The translations under genes were made by a program, and so were the position numbers. Of a stretch of 64,000 nucleotides of DNA, positions 8,270 to 18,183 are shown one piece after another. Positions within the stretch are counted from its first letter, which is position 1. Each line of letters opens with the position of its first letter. Source of the stretch: Bacteroides sp. (GTDB lineage Bacteria > Bacteroidota > Bacteroidia > Bacteroidales > Bacteroidaceae); NCBI GenBank assembly GCA_023665805.1, contig JAMPDJ010000005.1, forward strand, positions 62,001 to 126,000, read 5' to 3'. The notes under the pieces were generated by a model, which saw only the letters and a program-made list of their open reading frames with translations, searched no databases and was not told the origin of the DNA.

Positions 8270-11200
8270 ATGACAAAGTTTACCCTATGTTTGTTGGCTT
8301 GCTGCTCCATGACGGCAAGCGCGTGGGCTCAGGACGTTCCCGTAAACCGGGAAAAGTATCCTGACTACGTGGACCCGACGAAGGCTTACTCCCCTGAGCC
8401 TCGTTTGATGAAGTATGTACAGATGCAAGGCGAATCCGGGAGCCGCAAGATGGCGCGTCGGGCTGCGGCCGATGAGTTGCCCGATCATTGGAACAATGCC
8501 GATACCAAGTACTTCCCTCCTGTATTCAATCAGGCCGGTGGTTCGTGCGGCAGTGCCAGCCGTATTTGCTATATGTTCACCCATGAGATCAATGCTCTTC
8601 GTGATGTTAGCGGCAAACTTTCCGAGAACCAGTATCCTTCACACTTTGTATGGCTCTTTACCAGTGGTAATGACGGCAAAGACGAGTTCGTGGAATATGT
8701 TGGTGTGCCGAATTCCGTGGTATACGGTGGCCGAACTTACAGCATGCTCTTCGGTTATCAAGAGGAAGGAAACAATGATTTTGGATGGATGACGGGTTAT
8801 GACAAGTGGAAAAACGCCATAGGCAACCGTATGTTGCGTCCTACCGGCAATCCTTTGACTGTGGATACGGAGGAGGGCCGTCTGGCGGCCAAGGCGTGGC
8901 TCTACAATCATGCCGGTGACCTTGATTTCAAGGCCGGTGGCTTGATCGGTTTGGGCGTGGCATCAGGTGGTATTTGGAAAAATATCCCCAAGACCGACGC
9001 AAATGATGCGGCAGGTGTTACTAATCAATACTATGTTTACCGTTGGGGTACACAGGTGGACCATGCCGTTACGATGGTCGGTTGGGACGATCGCATTGAG
9101 TTCGACCTGGACGGCAACGGCATTGCCGGTGAGGTGGACAAGGATGAAAAAGGTGCGTGGATTATCGTGAACAGTTGGGGCGACTGGTGTAACAAGGGCT
9201 TCATATACTGTCCTTATAAATATGCCGGTCCCGTAAGCAATCAGGAAACCGGAGCCATGACGGCCGGTTACTGGAGCGGAGAACTGTATCATGCACGCAA
9301 GAACTTCCGTCCTTTACGTGTAATCAAGGTGAAGATGGACTACACTCACCGCAGCGAACTGCTTTTGCAGGTGGGTATCAGTACCGATTTGAATGCTACG
9401 GAGCCTGAGAGCGTCACCGACATGCATCATTTCCGCTATGCCGGTGATGGGCAGAACGGTAATGCCAAGCCCGCTCCCTCTACTCCCATGTTGGGAAAAT
9501 GGCAAGGTGTGATGAACCATGAGCCGATGGAATTCATGTACGATGTGACCGATTTCAGTGCCGGTTTTGATCAAAACAAACCCTTGAAGTACTTCTTCAT
9601 CATTAACCGTAAGAATGACACCAGTCTGGGTTCAGGCAGCGTATACGAGGCGGGTATCGTGGACATGGACCTTGACCTTGAAGGTATCGAGAGCACATTT
9701 GACCTTGGAGGCGAGAAGTTCGATATTACGGAGGAAGGCAAGCGCCTCATGCTCAGTACCATAGTATATGGCAAGGGTTACAACAGCGTTAACAATCTGG
9801 TGCTGTCGGACTGCACGCTCTCTTGGACTGCCCCCAACACTGGCAGTTACCAGGTGGCCTCATATAACGTTTATGAGGACGGTGTCCTGGTAGGGAATAC
9901 CAAGGAGATGACCCATACCGTTGGCGGCGGCCAGGTATATTCCGTGAGTGCGGTGTATGAGGACGGAACCGAGAGCGCCAAGGTTTCCACTGTTGCTGCT
10001 GCCGTCCAGAACAGCGTATCTGCCAACATCGAGGATGGCGGCTTCATTATTCCCGGTGTTTTTGATGCTCATTACACCGACTGCACTATAGAGTTCTTCA
10101 TCAAGCCCTCCCGCTTTGCCAACTGGAACAACCAGGCCGGTCCGGGCTGGGGCACCTATCTCCAGCACTTCAACAGCAACGGCACCTTCACCTGCGGCTG
10201 GAGCAATTCCGACCGCCTGACCTCCAGCGAGTCCCTTTCCCTGAACACCTGGCAGCACATAGCCATAGTTGTCAAGGGCAACAAGATGACGCTTTACAAG
10301 AACGCCAAGTCTGTCGGCACTGTCACTTCCTCCAGCTACAGCGGCCTTGGCGGCTTCGGCGACTACGTTTTCCGCTATTCCGGTTCCGGCGAATGGCAGA
10401 ATGCCCAGTACGACGAGATCCGTATCTGGGACCATGCCCGCACGGTCCAGCAGATCCGTGGTTCCTCCCTTTCCCTGTTCAAGAAACAGGAGTTCTATGG
10501 CGACGTGTTGCCGCAGGGCCTTCTCGCTTATTACAAGGGCGACACCTTCCATGGCCCCGACGGCACCTACTACTTGCGCGAGTGTGTCGGCGGCCACCAC
10601 GCTCCCGTCTACCGCATGAGTTCCGACCCCCAGGTGGAATCCAACCTGAATCCCGTGAGCACAACACTTCCAGCCAGCGTCTCCGTCGATGTCCCCTCTT
10701 CTGTCTTTGCCGGCCGGCCGGTGACCTTGACGGCCACCCGCGGTGATGCCATCAACAAGTTGTGGTGGAACATCCCGTCATGCGGCATCGAGGACCTGCA
10801 TATTCTCTCTCCCACTGTGACGTTTGATGAGTCCGGCACCTATGAGGTTTGCGTAAGCGGCCTTGCCTACAATGGCAAGGAGTACAGCGACACCATCCTG
10901 TTGGATGTCCATCCATCCGGCTCGTTGGACGCGTCCTTCTCGTTCAATAGCGCGTCCATTCCCTGCGGTGAACACCTGAGCATGCATGCCTCCACGTTTA
11001 CCGAGTCATGCAGTTACGAATGGTCCTTGCCCGGTGCCTCCGTAGAGACGGTCCTTGGTGCCAAGGCCGGTGCCACTTACGAGGAGGCCGGCGAATACAC
11101 GGTGACATTGAAAGTCACATCCTCTGACGGACGTGTAGCAGAGAGCAGCCAGACGATACATGTGACCAATGTCGTTCCCAAGGCAGACTTCTACGTAAGC

Positions 11201-12262
11201 GAACCGGTCGTGATGAAGGGTTCCCCAGTTACGTTGCACAGCACATCCCGTTTCACCCCCACCTCCTACGAGTGGGTTTTGAATGGCACGGCACAGAAGA
11301 CGACCATCACCGACGGCCAGCCCGTCCAGTCCTGGACTCCACAGTATCCCGGCCGATATGATGTCACCCTGACCGCCGGCAACTTCCTGGGTGACGACGT
11401 TGTTACCAAGAAGCGCGCCCTGATAGTGACCAATGCGGAATCCGGCAGCGGCTTGAACTTCTCCCAGCCCAGTGCTCATGTGTCTATACCGAATGATACA
11501 GATTTGGGCTCTTTTACGATTGATTTCTGGGCCAACCCTTCTTCCCTGAGTGACAAGTGCTGGGGCATAGGCAAGGACGAGAGCACCCTTCTCCTGAATG
11601 TTGATTCCGAAGGCGTGATGACTCTTCACCTCCGTGACAAGGTCTACAAATCCCCCGCGGGCTACGTGGAGGAAGGCGTGTGGAACCACTATGCCGTCAG
11701 CCGGAGCACATTGGGCAGCAGCGGCACCATCACCTTCATGCGCAACGGCGAGACGGTAAGCACCGTCCGCAACGCCACCACCAACAAGGTCCTTTCCGAG
11801 ACCATGCCCGTCATCACCTTGGGCGTTGATGGTTTTCCCATTTCCGGCAGCATGGACGAGTTCCGTCTCTGGAGCGGCAACCAGTCAAGCAAGATGAAGG
11901 ACTTGTGCAACCAGCCCATGGATGCTCCCGGTAGCTACACCGGCCTGTTGGTATACTACGACTTCAACCAGAGCGGCGGCGACGTGATAGACCGCAGCGG
12001 CAACGGCCGCGACGGTGTCCGGTTCGGCTTCGGTCCCGACGGCGACGCATGGGGCCGGTCCAATGGCGTGTTCTCCCTCTACTTCGGCGATAAGCTGGCC
12101 GATGATGTTATAACCGGTGTTGACGGAGTTTTATCCTCCGAACCTGTCTCCGCAGGCCGCAGTGGCGTGTACACGCTCTCCGGCCAGTATGTCGGTCGCA
12201 CCGTCAACGGCCTTCCCTCTGGTCTGTACATCGTTGATGGCAAGAAGGTCGCTGTGAAGTAA
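8270..12262 (+). CDS. Secreted C1-family (papain-like) peptidase with LamG/PKD modules, copy B
   Basis: A full-length protein of 1330 residues. It starts with a signal peptide (MTKFTLCLLACCSMTASAWA, cut before QDVP). The peptidase core has Q88 and probable nucleophile C93 in FNQAGGSCGSAS, H265 in VDHAVTMVGWDD and N301 in VNSWGDWCN; the spacing Q-to-C is one residue shorter than in papain, so C93 as nucleophile is inferred. A DLDGNGIAGE calcium-binding-like loop sits between His and Asn. Then come a FnIII-like part (about 505-580), LamG 1 (585-765), three PKD-like domains (about 790-1030), LamG 2 (about 1035-1230) and a sorting tail ending GLYIVDGKKVAVK. LamG and PKD domains usually bind glycans or surfaces. 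Its last 892 residues are identical to copy A. Confidence 0.88.
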   Translation: MTKFTLCLLACCSMTASAWAQDVPVNREKYPDYVDPTKAYSPEPRLMKYVQMQGESGSRKMARRAAADELPDHWNNADTKYFPPVFNQAGGSCGSASRICYMFTHEINALRDVSGKLSENQYPSHFVWLFTSGNDGKDEFVEYVGVPNSVVYGGRTYSMLFGYQEEGNNDFGWMTGYDKWKNAIGNRMLRPTGNPLTVDTEEGRLAAKAWLYNHAGDLDFKAGGLIGLGVASGGIWKNIPKTDANDAAGVTNQYYVYRWGTQVDHAVTMVGWDDRIEFDLDGNGIAGEVDKDEKGAWIIVNSWGDWCNKGFIYCPYKYAGPVSNQETGAMTAGYWSGELYHARKNFRPLRVIKVKMDYTHRSELLLQVGISTDLNATEPESVTDMHHFRYAGDGQNGNAKPAPSTPMLGKWQGVMNHEPMEFMYDVTDFSAGFDQNKPLKYFFIINRKNDTSLGSGSVYEAGIVDMDLDLEGIESTFDLGGEKFDITEEGKRLMLSTIVYGKGYNSVNNLVLSDCTLSWTAPNTGSYQVASYNVYEDGVLVGNTKEMTHTVGGGQVYSVSAVYEDGTESAKVSTVAAAVQNSVSANIEDGGFIIPGVFDAHYTDCTIEFFIKPSRFANWNNQAGPGWGTYLQHFNSNGTFTCGWSNSDRLTSSESLSLNTWQHIAIVVKGNKMTLYKNAKSVGTVTSSSYSGLGGFGDYVFRYSGSGEWQNAQYDEIRIWDHARTVQQIRGSSLSLFKKQEFYGDVLPQGLLAYYKGDTFHGPDGTYYLRECVGGHHAPVYRMSSDPQVESNLNPVSTTLPASVSVDVPSSVFAGRPVTLTATRGDAINKLWWNIPSCGIEDLHILSPTVTFDESGTYEVCVSGLAYNGKEYSDTILLDVHPSGSLDASFSFNSASIPCGEHLSMHASTFTESCSYEWSLPGASVETVLGAKAGATYEEAGEYTVTLKVTSSDGRVAESSQTIHVTNVVPKADFYVSEPVVMKGSPVTLHSTSRFTPTSYEWVLNGTAQKTTITDGQPVQSWTPQYPGRYDVTLTAGNFLGDDVVTKKRALIVTNAESGSGLNFSQPSAHVSIPNDTDLGSFTIDFWANPSSLSDKCWGIGKDESTLLLNVDSEGVMTLHLRDKVYKSPAGYVEEGVWNHYAVSRSTLGSSGTITFMRNGETVSTVRNATTNKVLSETMPVITLGVDGFPISGSMDEFRLWSGNQSSKMKDLCNQPMDAPGSYTGLLVYYDFNQSGGDVIDRSGNGRDGVRFGFGPDGDAWGRSNGVFSLYFGDKLADDVITGVDGVLSSEPVSAGRSGVYTLSGQYVGRTVNGLPSGLYIVDGKKVAVK

Positions 12263-12348
12263 GGTAAGATGTCCTGTTCCCGTTGCGTGCATGAATGGTG
12301 CGTGCGACCGGCACAGGACAAAGGCACAGTACAAAATAGATAGTCCCG
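9585..12348 (+). repeat. 2.76-kb near-perfect direct repeat, copy B
   Basis: Partner of 675-3438 with one mismatch (12306). Upstream of 9585 the two genes differ at many bases, so the boundary is sharp. Confidence 0.95.
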
Positions 12349-12388
12349 TCCTGGAGCATCGCCTCTCCAGGACGGGACTATCTATTTT
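12333..12388 (+). terminator. 24-bp perfect palindrome after peptidase copy B
   Basis: The arms 12333-12356 and 12365-12388 are perfectly complementary, with loop CATCGCCT. The stem starts AAAATAGATAG and ends CTATCTATTTT, so it can terminate on both strands: peptidase B on plus and xth on minus. Confidence 0.8.
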
Positions 12389-12520
12389 GTTATCGTGCAA
12401 TTTTGTTTACACCCTTATAGTAATGTATGGGATCGTTCTGTCATCGGGGCAGAAATACGTATATCGTGATAAGGATATAATACAATCGGCACGTTTGCTA
12501 ATCCAATGCGGAGACTTATC

Positions 12521-13276
12521 CTAAATGTCCAGTACCAATTCCACGGGGCAGTGGTCGCTGCCGAGGATTTCTGTGTGTATGTCGGCCGAGACGATATGCT
12601 GGCACAGGCTGTCCGAGGTGATAAAGTAGTCGATACGCCAGCCCGTGTTCTTCTCGCGTGATTTGAAACGATAGCTCCACCAAGAATAGACTTCTGCTGT
12701 GTCGGGATGCAGGAAACGGTATGTGTCTGTAAACCCGCTCCCTAACAAGGTGGTCATGCAATTTCGTTCCTCGTCTGTGAAGCCTGGATTGTTTCGGTTT
12801 GTCTTGGGGTTCTTCAAATCTATTTCGTTGTGCGCTACATTCAGGTCGCCGCAGTAAATAACTGGCTTGTGGTTATTCAGACGTATGAGATAACCACGGA
12901 GAGCCTCTTCCCATCGCATGCGGTATTCCAGGCGTTTGAGACCGTCCTGCGAGTTTGGAGTGTAACAACATACCAGATAGTAGTTGTCCATCTCCAGTGT
13001 GATGAGTCGTCCCTCATGGTCGTGTTCTTCCATATTCATTCCGTATGAGACGGACAGGGGAGTCTGGCGGGTGAATATGGCCGTACCGCTATAGCCCTTC
13101 TTCTCGGCATAGTTCCAATAGGCTGTGTAGCCTGGGATGTCCAAGGATATCTGTCCTTCCTGTAGTTTGGTTTCTTGCAGGCAGAAAAAGTCGGCATCGA
13201 GACTGTCAAAGGTTTCATGGAAGTTTTTGCCCACCACGGCCCTGAGGCCGTTGACGTTCCAACTGATGAATTTCAT
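12521..13276 (-). CDS. xth: Exodeoxyribonuclease III
   Basis: An AP endonuclease/3'-5' exonuclease of base-excision repair, 251 residues. Motifs of the exonuclease-endonuclease-phosphatase fold are MKFISWNVNGLRA, FCLQETKLQ (metal-binding Glu), YCGDLNVAHNEIDL (catalytic Asp and Asn), WRIDYFITS and the C-terminal GSDHCPVEL (general base His). Its start overlaps the end of the phosphopantetheinyl transferase gene by 4 nt, so it is the last gene of a MATE-PPTase-xth unit. Confidence 0.93.
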   Translation of the reverse strand: MKFISWNVNGLRAVVGKNFHETFDSLDADFFCLQETKLQEGQISLDIPGYTAYWNYAEKKGYSGTAIFTRQTPLSVSYGMNMEEHDHEGRLITLEMDNYYLVCCYTPNSQDGLKRLEYRMRWEEALRGYLIRLNNHKPVIYCGDLNVAHNEIDLKNPKTNRNNPGFTDEERNCMTTLLGSGFTDTYRFLHPDTAEVYSWWSYRFKSREKNTGWRIDYFITSDSLCQHIVSADIHTEILGSDHCPVELVLDI

Positions 13277-13863
13277 AGGCTTGTGTCGTATTGTGCTATG
13301 GAGAAGACGTAACCTCGGTCAACGTTCTCCTCCGTGGTGAATGTTATATTTGTCGTGTTTGTTGGCAGGAGCAGGTCTGCTATGCTGCCATGCAGGCCCT
13401 TGCCCCACAGCTTCACCAAGGCCTCTTTCATGGTCCACAAGCGTAGGAAAGTATGCTCCGTGGAGAGCTTTATCAGTTTTTGTTCCTCTTCGTTCATGGT
13501 ATAGCGTATGAGGGCGTCGCTTGTCTTGCGTCCGGTACTTTCTATGTCAACGCCAACAGGTTGGTGGGAAACGGCACAAAGTATGGCTGTGTGGCAATGG
13601 CTGATGTTGAAATGTATGTGTGGATATTCGGCCAATGCAGGTTTTCCGTGTTCGCCTATTATGAACGTAGGGCGGTCGTTTATGCCATATTCCTCTTCCA
13701 GGGCGCGGCACAATAGCAAATAGGCCAAGATACAATTGCGTCTTCCCTCCAGGCCTGCGTATCTCATGGCTTGGTCGCGTCGCCAGCCGGGCAGGTTTTG
13801 CAGGCATTGCTCCAAGGCATCGGCGGAGTATTCTGACAGGTTGTCTTGGATAAGGAATTTCAT
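13273..13863 (-). CDS. 4'-phosphopantetheinyl transferase
   Basis: A 196-residue enzyme of the Sfp/AcpT superfamily that attaches phosphopantetheine from CoA to carrier proteins. Diagnostic parts are the substrate loop IHFNISHCHTAILCAV, the metal motif QPVGVDIES and the helix LWTMKEALVKLWGKGL. The start is ATG at 13863; a GTG two codons upstream is possible. It lies 12 bp after the MATE gene and overlaps xth by 4 nt. Which acyl carrier protein it serves cannot be told from here. Confidence 0.85.
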   Translation of the reverse strand: MKFLIQDNLSEYSADALEQCLQNLPGWRRDQAMRYAGLEGRRNCILAYLLLCRALEEEYGINDRPTFIIGEHGKPALAEYPHIHFNISHCHTAILCAVSHQPVGVDIESTGRKTSDALIRYTMNEEEQKLIKLSTEHTFLRLWTMKEALVKLWGKGLHGSIADLLLPTNTTNITFTTEENVDRGYVFSIAQYDTSL

Positions 13864-13875
13864 TCGCACTTGGCT

Positions 13876-15240
13876 TCAAACATTCGCACTTGCTGCTTCT
13901 TTGGCCTTGATATGCCGTATTTCCCACCACAGCATGGTTGCGGCGATGATGCAACTGACCATGTCTGCTATTGGCAGACTGTACCATACGCCGTTCAGAC
14001 CAAAGAGTCTTGGAAGCATGATGAGACAAGGTATAAGGAATATCATCTGCCGGCATGTGCTTAGGAAGATACTCTTGCCTGCATGGCCTATGCTTTGGAA
14101 AAAGTTGCCTATCACCATTTGTCCGCCAACCAAGGGAAAGACACTGACGCATAGACGGAAACCGTGTGATGCAAGGCCTATGATTTTCTCGTCAGAGGTG
14201 AAAATGTAGGCTGGCACCTCTGGAATGAACTCTCCTATGAGGAAACCGCATGTGGTGACTATGGTGGCGGCAACCATGGTATAGCGCAATACCTGCCAGA
14301 CTCGGTCGTTACGGTGCGCGCCCCAGTTGTATCCGGCTATGGGTTGCATGCCTTGGTTCAGCCCCATCACCACCATCAAGAAACAGAACACGACACTGTT
14401 TACTATGCCGTAAGCCGTTAGTGCGTCATCTCCGCCGTATTCCTGCATGCTACGGTTGATGAGCAGAACCACCAGACAGGCGCAACTGTTCATCAGGAAC
14501 GGTGCCATGCCTATGGCGAAAGTTTGTCGTACTATATTAAGTCTGAGGCGATAGATGCCACGTTTGAGATGCAGCAGTTCGTCTTTGCGGCTAAACATGA
14601 CCAATATGGCTGTCAGTGCCACCGTTTGTGATATTACCGTGGCTATGGCGGCACCCTTTATGCCCATGTCCATGACTATGATGAAGATAGGGTCCAGCAA
14701 GGCGTTGACAAAGATGCTGCACACGGTCAGCATCATTGCCGTGATGGGATGCCCTGCGGCTCGCATGATGGAGTTCAGACCAAGGTAGCTATGGGAAATT
14801 ACATTGAATATCAGCAGTATTTGCATATATTCCCTGGCATAGGGCAATGTGGCTTCCGATGCGCCGAAGATACGTAGGATAGGGTCAAGGTAGGTCAGGC
14901 ACACGATGGCAAAGATGGTACCCAGCAGCAAGTTCAAAGTGATGGCGTTGCCCAATACGTTCTGTGCCGTGGCATAGTCTTTTTGTCCCAGACGTACGCT
15001 AATGACCGTGCAGGCTCCCACTCCCACCATGGCACCAAAGGCCGCGCCCAGATTCATGAATGGAAAAGTGGCGGTCAGTCCGCCCAGGGCCAATGTGCCC
15101 ACGTAATGACCAATGAATGCTCTGTCTACGATATTATACAACGAGTTGGCTACCATTGCCGCTATGGCAGGCAGTGCGTAACTCATCAATAGCTTGCTTA
15201 CGGGCTTGTCACCCAATTCTGTAGGTACTCTTTGTTTCAT
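13876..15240 (-). CDS. MATE-family multidrug efflux transporter
   Basis: A 454-residue inner-membrane protein with about 12 hydrophobic segments in two similar halves. The N-terminus (LLMSYALPAIAAMVANSLYN, then AFIGHYVG) and MQPIAGYNWGA in the second half are typical of MATE exporters (NorM/MepA group), which extrude cationic drugs in exchange for Na+ or H+. The ATG at 15240 is chosen since the longer start at 15252 would lie inside the -7 promoter element. It leads an operon with the PPTase and xth. Confidence 0.88.
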   Translation of the reverse strand: MKQRVPTELGDKPVSKLLMSYALPAIAAMVANSLYNIVDRAFIGHYVGTLALGGLTATFPFMNLGAAFGAMVGVGACTVISVRLGQKDYATAQNVLGNAITLNLLLGTIFAIVCLTYLDPILRIFGASEATLPYAREYMQILLIFNVISHSYLGLNSIMRAAGHPITAMMLTVCSIFVNALLDPIFIIVMDMGIKGAAIATVISQTVALTAILVMFSRKDELLHLKRGIYRLRLNIVRQTFAIGMAPFLMNSCACLVVLLINRSMQEYGGDDALTAYGIVNSVVFCFLMVVMGLNQGMQPIAGYNWGAHRNDRVWQVLRYTMVAATIVTTCGFLIGEFIPEVPAYIFTSDEKIIGLASHGFRLCVSVFPLVGGQMVIGNFFQSIGHAGKSIFLSTCRQMIFLIPCLIMLPRLFGLNGVWYSLPIADMVSCIIAATMLWWEIRHIKAKEAASANV

Positions 15241-15249
15241 ATCAAGCAT

Positions 15250-15257
15250 CAAAGGTA
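15250..15257 (-). promoter_or_regulatory. -7 element of the MATE operon promoter
   Basis: TACCTTTG on the minus strand, 9 nt before the MATE ATG; no good -33 match. Confidence 0.5.
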
Positions 15258-15363
15258 CGATAAAAACAGGAAACGGGATTATAAAATAAGGAATAACAGT
15301 CCCTTTGCCCTGATATGGAATAAAATAGTTACTTTATGGCATCCATCATTCATGGATTATTGT

Positions 15364-15371
15364 TAACTTTG
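15364..15371 (+). promoter_or_regulatory. -7 element of the methylmalonyl-CoA decarboxylase operon
   Basis: TAACTTTG lies 132 bp before mmdA, leaving a leader of roughly 125 nt in which I recognise no riboswitch. Confidence 0.5.
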
Positions 15372-15503
15372 CAGGCAGTCGCGCGTGTTTATCTGAAAAC
15401 AACAGGGAAATGCGTGCCGGTTGCCGTACATATGAATAGAAATGTCCGGATGTTGGCCGAAAATAAACTGATAATAACAAACAAATACTTCTAAGTAAAT
15501 AAA

Positions 15504-17075
15504 ATGAGCAACCAAGCAGAAAAAATCAAGGAGTTGATGGAACTCCGCGAGAAGGCTCGCATCGGTGGTGGCGAAAAGGCCATTGCCAAGCAGCACGAGA
15601 AAGGCAAGTTGACAGCACGCGAGCGCATCGCCCTGCTGTTGGACGAAGGCAGTTTCGAGGAAATGGACATGTTCGTGGAGCATCGCTGTTCCAACTTCGG
15701 CATGGAGAAGAAGCATTATCTGGGCGACGGTGTCGTTACCGGTAGCGGTACCATAGACGGCCGTCTGGTGTATGTCTTCGCACAGGACTTTACCGTCAGT
15801 GCGGGTTCTCTGTCCGAGATGCTTGCAAGCAAGATTTGCAAGGTTATGGACATGGCCATGAAAGTAGGTGCGCCAGTCATCGGTCTGAACGACTCCGGCG
15901 GTGCGCGTCTACAGGAGGGCATCAATGCCTTGGCCGGTTACGCCGAAATCTTCCAGCGCAATATCATGGCCTCCGGCGTAGTGCCTCAGATTAGCGCCAT
16001 CATGGGTCCCTGTGCCGGTGGTGCCGTGTATAGCCCGGCGCTTACTGACTTCACTCTAATGGTTGAGAACACATCTTACATGTTCCTCACCGGCCCTGGT
16101 CCGGTCAAGGCTGTACTAGGCGAGGTGGTTACTCAGGAGCAGTTGGGCGGTGCCAGCGTCCATGCCACCAAGAGTGGTGTGACACATTTCACTGCGGCTA
16201 CCGAGGAAGAGGCCATCACCATGATTAAGACCTTGATGAGCTATATTCCGCAGAACAATCTGGAGAAGACTCCCCGCAAGCCTTGCACCGACCCAATCGG
16301 GCGAATGGAGGACTATCTTAACGACATCATCCCCGACAGCCCCAATATGCCCTACGACATGTATCAGGTTATTGCTGGTATTGTGGATAATGGCGAGTTC
16401 TTCGAGGTGCAACCCAACTATGCAAAGAACCTTATTGTGGGCTTTGCCCGCTTCAATGGACAGTCTGTGGGCATCGTGGCCAACCAGCCCAAGCAATTGG
16501 CCGGGGTGCTGGACTGCAACAGCAGTCGCAAGGGCGCACGTTTCGTCCGTTTCTGTGATGCATTCAATATCCCCATAGTCACACTTGTTGACGTTCCAGG
16601 ATTCCTCCCGGGCACTGCTCAGGAGTACAATGCCGTCATCCTGCATGGTGCCAAGTTGCTCTATGCATATGGAGAGGCTACCGTGCCCAAGGTTACCGTC
16701 ACCTTGCGCAAGAGCTATGGTGGCAGTCATATCGTTATGAGTTGTAAACAGTTGCGTGGCGATATCAACTATGCATGGCCGTCTTCCGAGATTGCCGTCA
16801 TGGGTGCCAGCGGTGCCGCCAGCGTACTGTATGCCAAGGATGCCAAAGCCTTGAAGGAAGCAGGCAAGGCCGAGGAGGCAAAGGCATATATCAAGGAGAA
16901 GGAGGAGGAGTATACCAAGCTCTTTGCCAACCCCTATCAGGCTGCCAAGTATGGCTACATAGATGATGTAATCGAGCCTCGTAACACACGCTTCCGCATT
17001 ATCCGTGCATTGGCGCAGTTGGAGAACAAGAAGCTTACCAATCCTGCCAAGAAGCATGGCAATATTCCTCTGTAA
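15504..17075 (+). CDS. mmdA: Methylmalonyl-CoA decarboxylase alpha subunit (carboxyltransferase)
   Basis: A 523-residue cytosolic carboxyltransferase that moves the carboxyl group of (S)-methylmalonyl-CoA to biotin on the carrier protein. Typical signatures are [64 protein letters not shown] and [14 protein letters not shown]. The same fold occurs in propionyl-CoA carboxylase beta chains, but the genes that follow (OadG-like, biotin carrier, beta pump) point to the Na+-pumping decarboxylase. In Bacteroidales this enzyme belongs to the succinate-to-propionate route. The gap to the next gene is 11 bp. Confidence 0.9.
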   Translation: MSNQAEKIKELMELREKARIGGGEKAIAKQHEKGKLTARERIALLLDEGSFEEMDMFVEHRCSNFGMEKKHYLGDGVVTGSGTIDGRLVYVFAQDFTVSAGSLSEMLASKICKVMDMAMKVGAPVIGLNDSGGARLQEGINALAGYAEIFQRNIMASGVVPQISAIMGPCAGGAVYSPALTDFTLMVENTSYMFLTGPGPVKAVLGEVVTQEQLGGASVHATKSGVTHFTAATEEEAITMIKTLMSYIPQNNLEKTPRKPCTDPIGRMEDYLNDIIPDSPNMPYDMYQVIAGIVDNGEFFEVQPNYAKNLIVGFARFNGQSVGIVANQPKQLAGVLDCNSSRKGARFVRFCDAFNIPIVTLVDVPGFLPGTAQEYNAVILHGAKLLYAYGEATVPKVTVTLRKSYGGSHIVMSCKQLRGDINYAWPSSEIAVMGASGAASVLYAKDAKALKEAGKAEEAKAYIKEKEEEYTKLFANPYQAAKYGYIDDVIEPRNTRFRIIRALAQLENKKLTNPAKKHGNIPL

Positions 17076-17086
17076 ACAAGACAACA

Positions 17087-17416
17087 ATGAACTTTCTATC
17101 AGTAACTATAGAGACATGGCAACTGGCGGGCATCAGCGTGGCAGTGGTATTCTGCATACTGATTGTGTTGGTGTGGATATTGAATATCTTCACTTTAGTG
17201 GCAAAGAAGACTGCCAGCAAGGCTCGCATCGTCAAGTCGTCATACGAAAGTCACAAGCAGACCAAAACCTTCGAGCAGGCCAGCGATGAGGACAAGGCGG
17301 CCGTGGCCATGGCAATATACCTCTACGAGCAGGAGAAGAAGAATATGGAGAGCCGTGTGCTCACCATCACACATAAGAGCGATGCATGGTCGGCACAGCT
17401 GAATCCCAGACTGTAG
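17087..17416 (+). CDS. OadG/MmdD-like small membrane subunit
   Basis: A 109-residue protein with one transmembrane segment (about residues 13-38, VAVVFCILIVLVWILNIF) and a charged cytosolic tail. OadG-family gamma/delta subunits of Na+-translocating decarboxylases have this shape and hold the carboxyltransferase to the membrane pump. Sequence conservation in the family is low, so the call rests on size, topology and place between mmdA and the biotin carrier. Confidence 0.75.
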   Translation: MNFLSVTIETWQLAGISVAVVFCILIVLVWILNIFTLVAKKTASKARIVKSSYESHKQTKTFEQASDEDKAAVAMAIYLYEQEKKNMESRVLTITHKSDAWSAQLNPRL

Positions 17417-17447
17417 ACGTAGTGTTAACACAAATGAATAAACCAAG

Positions 17448-18161
17448 ATGAAAGAGTTTAAGTTCAAGATAGGTAGCACGGATTATCTGGCTACCGTGGA
17501 GGATCTGAAAGGCGGCAACATGCAGATTACCGTCAATGGACAGACCTATCAAGTGGAGATTCCCCAAACCAAGGCCCGTGGCCCTCGTCCGGTACAGGCA
17601 CCTGTACCGTCAGTGGCACAGGTGGGTGGCCCCAAGAATGTCATAAACGAGTTGCCCGGTACAATCACTGCCATCAAGGTGACCGATGGCCAGCATGTAA
17701 AGCGTGGTGATGTATTGCTGGTCATTGAGGCCATGAAGATGGCGAACGATATTGTTTCCGAAGTAGACGGCACCGTGCAGCGTGTGGCCGTGACCAATGG
17801 CCAGAATGTCAATCAGGGTGACCTGTTGGTTGAGATGGTGGCCGATTTTGAGGCTGCCAAGGCTCCTGCTTTGTCACCCAAGCCTGCTCCTGCCGCTCCT
17901 GCAGGTGTCAGTACCGCCCCTGTAGCTGCTCCTACGACTCCTGTAGGAAGCAAGACCGTAACGGCCCCACTGCCTGGTTCTATCACTAAAATTAACGTCA
18001 AGGTGGGCGATAAGGTCAGCACCGGTGACTGCGTTCTGCTGATGGAGGCCATGAAGATGGAGAACAGTGTCACTGCCGAGGCTAACGGCGTGGTAAAGGC
18101 TGTTTTGTGTAAGGAAGGCGACCAGGTACAGAGCGACCAGGCATTGGTAGAATTGGATTAA
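17448..18161 (+). CDS. mmdC: Biotin carrier subunit with two biotinyl domains
   Basis: A 237-residue protein that should carry CO2 as carboxybiotin from the alpha subunit to the membrane pump. It has a small N-terminal strand-rich part (1-40), biotinyl domain 1 (about 66-131, EAMKM with K97), an Ala/Pro linker (about 137-168, typical flexible hinge), and biotinyl domain 2 (about 169-237, EAMKM with K203). Both lysine motifs are intact, so both may be biotinylated. Most MmdC/OadA-type carriers I know have one such domain; the doubling is unusual. The domains are clearly diverged, so this is not a recent duplication. Confidence 0.9.
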   Translation: MKEFKFKIGSTDYLATVEDLKGGNMQITVNGQTYQVEIPQTKARGPRPVQAPVPSVAQVGGPKNVINELPGTITAIKVTDGQHVKRGDVLLVIEAMKMANDIVSEVDGTVQRVAVTNGQNVNQGDLLVEMVADFEAAKAPALSPKPAPAAPAGVSTAPVAAPTTPVGSKTVTAPLPGSITKINVKVGDKVSTGDCVLLMEAMKMENSVTAEANGVVKAVLCKEGDQVQSDQALVELD

Positions 18162-18183
18162 GGCCACAAGGAACATCTTTATT

